A stretch of DNA of 45,765 nucleotides, from positions 1 through 45,765 of the forward strand of contig JAEEVT010000007.1 in the NCBI GenBank assembly GCA_016291005.1, written 5' to 3'. Below are positions 43,603-45,765 of this stretch, piece after piece; position 1 is the stretch's first letter, and each line of letters starts with the position of its first letter. A model generated the notes under the pieces. The model saw only the letters and a list, made by a program, of their open reading frames with translations, was not told the DNA's origin and ran no database searches. The stretch comes from Prevotella sp. (lineage in GTDB: Bacteria; Bacteroidota; Bacteroidia; Bacteroidales; Bacteroidaceae). The translations under genes and the position numbers were made by a program.

Positions 43603-44904
43603 ATGAAAAAGGTATATAAGGCACATATTCTGTTTACGAAGGAGAAGGACCACTTTGAGGTTTTTGAGAACGGCTACGTTGCTGTTGAGGACGGGATTGT
43701 TATAGGTGTCGCAAACAGTCTGAAGGATTTGGATTGTGAGGACGCTGAGGTCGTTGACTTCGGCAACAAACTGCTCATCCCAGCCATGAACGACATGCAC
43801 GTCCATGCCCCGCAGGTGCACAACCAGGGCGTAGCGATGGATCTTGAACTGCTGCCGTGGTTGCAGAACTATACCTTCCCCGAGGAGTCGAAGTATGCCG
43901 ACGTACACTATGCCGAGCGCATGTATCGCCGTTTCCTGCATACCCAGTGGCTCTTCGGTACAATGCGCAGCGTGGTCTTCGGCACCATACATACTGAGAG
44001 TACCCGCATCCTGATGAAGTTGTATCAGGAAGCCGGCATGGGCGCTATGGTCGGCAAGGTGGCGATGAACCGCAACTGCCCTGACACGCTCAACGAAGGC
44101 GTCGAAGCCTACACCGAAGGCATGGAGTCCCTCATCAAGGAATTTGCTCCCCTCGCCTCTTGGAGAGGGGGTGGGGGAGAGGCATCTCTCGTTCGTCCCA
44201 TCATCACCCCGCGCTTTGTACCGTCGTGTACGCCGGAGTTGCTGAAAGCCTGTGGCGAACTGGCTGCCAAGTACCAGTTGCCCGTACAGTCGCACTTGTC
44301 GGAGAATACGTCTGAGATAGCCTGGGTGGCAGAGCTGGAGAAGGAGAGTACCAGCTATGGCGATGCCTACAACCGCTACGGACTCTTCGGTCAGACACCT
44401 ACCATCATGGCCCACTGCGTATGGACAAACGGCAGCGAACTGGAGCTGATGAAGCAGAACGGCGTCATGGTGGCCCATTGTCCCACGTCGAACTTCAACC
44501 TGTCGTCAGGACTGGCTCCCATCCGCACGTTCCTCGACGAAGGACTGCCCATCGGTCTGGGCAGCGACATCAGCGGCGGCCACGACCTGAACATGTTCCG
44601 CATGCTGGTCTATGCCATCCAGGTCAGCAAGATGCACTATCAGATTGACAAGAGCAAGGCCTTCCTCACGTTGCCCGAGATATTCTGGATTGCCACCAAG
44701 TCGGCTGGCTCGTTCTTCGGCAAGGTGGGCAGCTTCGAACCCGGCTACGAGTTCGACGCACTGGTCATCGACGATGAAGTGTTGCATCCTGACGAATACT
44801 CTCTACTGCACCGCCTGGAGCGCTTCATCTATGTGGGTGACGACCGCCAGATAGTCCAACGCTTCTGTCGCGGACAAGAGGTGCAGGAACCTGAGATGAT
44901 TTAG
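43603..44904 (+). CDS. guaD: guanine deaminase
   Basis: amidohydrolase: LLIPAMNDMHVHAPQV; VQSHLSENTSEIAWV; MAHCVWTNGSELELM; GLGSDISGGHDLNMFRML. Confidence 0.92.
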   Translation: MKKVYKAHILFTKEKDHFEVFENGYVAVEDGIVIGVANSLKDLDCEDAEVVDFGNKLLIPAMNDMHVHAPQVHNQGVAMDLELLPWLQNYTFPEESKYADVHYAERMYRRFLHTQWLFGTMRSVVFGTIHTESTRILMKLYQEAGMGAMVGKVAMNRNCPDTLNEGVEAYTEGMESLIKEFAPLASWRGGGGEASLVRPIITPRFVPSCTPELLKACGELAAKYQLPVQSHLSENTSEIAWVAELEKESTSYGDAYNRYGLFGQTPTIMAHCVWTNGSELELMKQNGVMVAHCPTSNFNLSSGLAPIRTFLDEGLPIGLGSDISGGHDLNMFRMLVYAIQVSKMHYQIDKSKAFLTLPEIFWIATKSAGSFFGKVGSFEPGYEFDALVIDDEVLHPDEYSLLHRLERFIYVGDDRQIVQRFCRGQEVQEPEMI

Positions 44905-45031
44905 TCGCTTTTTTCGGCAAAAGCCAGACTTGAGAAGGTTAATTTTCCGTAAAATTATTATTTTAAGTTAAAAATAGTCAACGGGAAGTAACTTTATACT
45001 TTATATATTAGGTGGAATGGAATAATTGTTG

Positions 45032-45039
45032 TACCTTTG
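45032..45039 (+). promoter_or_regulatory. Bacteroidetes -7 box (TACCTTTG) for rpsL
   Basis: TACCTTTG about 95 nt upstream of ATG. Confidence 0.6.
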
Positions 45040-45133
45040 CAGCCCGAAACGCCTTTTTGCGAGGGAGCTGAAGGTGTAACTGGTTGAATTTGAACAAAAT
45101 AATATATAATCAAAATTTAAAAACAAATTTATT

Positions 45134-45514
<381 letters not shown>

Positions 45515-45524
45515 GAAGAGTTGG

Positions 45525-45625
45525 TGAGTTTTTGGGTTTTTAGTTCCAGGGTGCTCGGAGATGAGCAGGCTCAGAACTGAGGAAAGACTCAAAAAACTCA
45601 AAAACTCAAAAACTTACAAAACTCA
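45525..45625. repeat. imperfect inverted repeat spacer downstream of rpsL
   Basis: tgagtttttgggtttttagttcc ... gaactgaggaaagactcaaaaaactcaaaaactc, core TGCTC/GAGCA. Confidence 0.65.
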
Positions 45626-45765
45626 GAAAACTTTTAGAAAAGAAAAAATCCGTTTTGCTGGAGATTTTGTTATAGACAGGTTGAGTAAATGCCCATGTGA
45701 GAGCGTTGAAGAACGAGAAAAGAACAGCCCCAAGCAGACACAATTAAAATTAGTAAAACTAAAAA

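Noticed and set aside
43594-44478. 294-aa minus-strand ORF opposite guanine deaminase
   Set aside because: Shadow of a confidently identified amidohydrolase gene.

Overview
This 45.8 kb window looks like a chromosomal segment from a Bacteroidales genome, probably Prevotella-like. The supporting signs are TAnnTTTG promoter boxes, a SprA fragment, DUF3822, and a split glycine cleavage P-protein. It is mostly housekeeping: ruvA, ddh, glyS, an FKBP lipoprotein, a DUF4435 + AAA ATPase pair, manA, trkH/trkA, dxs, a lipoate ligase plus complete glycine cleavage operon (gcvT-H-PA-PB-lpd), a GH28 pectinase, a histidine acid phosphatase, dnaG, cardiolipin synthase, rsmD, a helicase, rmuC, a PPTase, a zinc peptidase, nadB, dacB, mutY, purN, ade, a SemiSWEET, a TonB-type outer membrane beta-barrel protein, guanine deaminase and rpsL. 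I found no CRISPR, tRNA, rRNA, transposase or prophage. The most unusual signals are: (1) intergenic spacers built from degenerate TTAATTC-type repeats around short hairpins whose stem sequence changes while pairing is kept; (2) palindromic or low-complexity segments, some shared with intergenic copies, that appear inserted in frame in conserved genes (gcvPB, lpd, rmuC, helicase, mutY, guanine deaminase and others); (3) a symmetric nested inverted repeat with a perfect 40-bp AT palindrome and a 22-bp tandem array upstream of dnaG; (4) a PARIS-like AAA + DUF4435 pair in a metabolic gene run; (5) an uncalled 29-aa membrane microprotein with its own promoter box. Product calls are by reading the translations; no database search was run.
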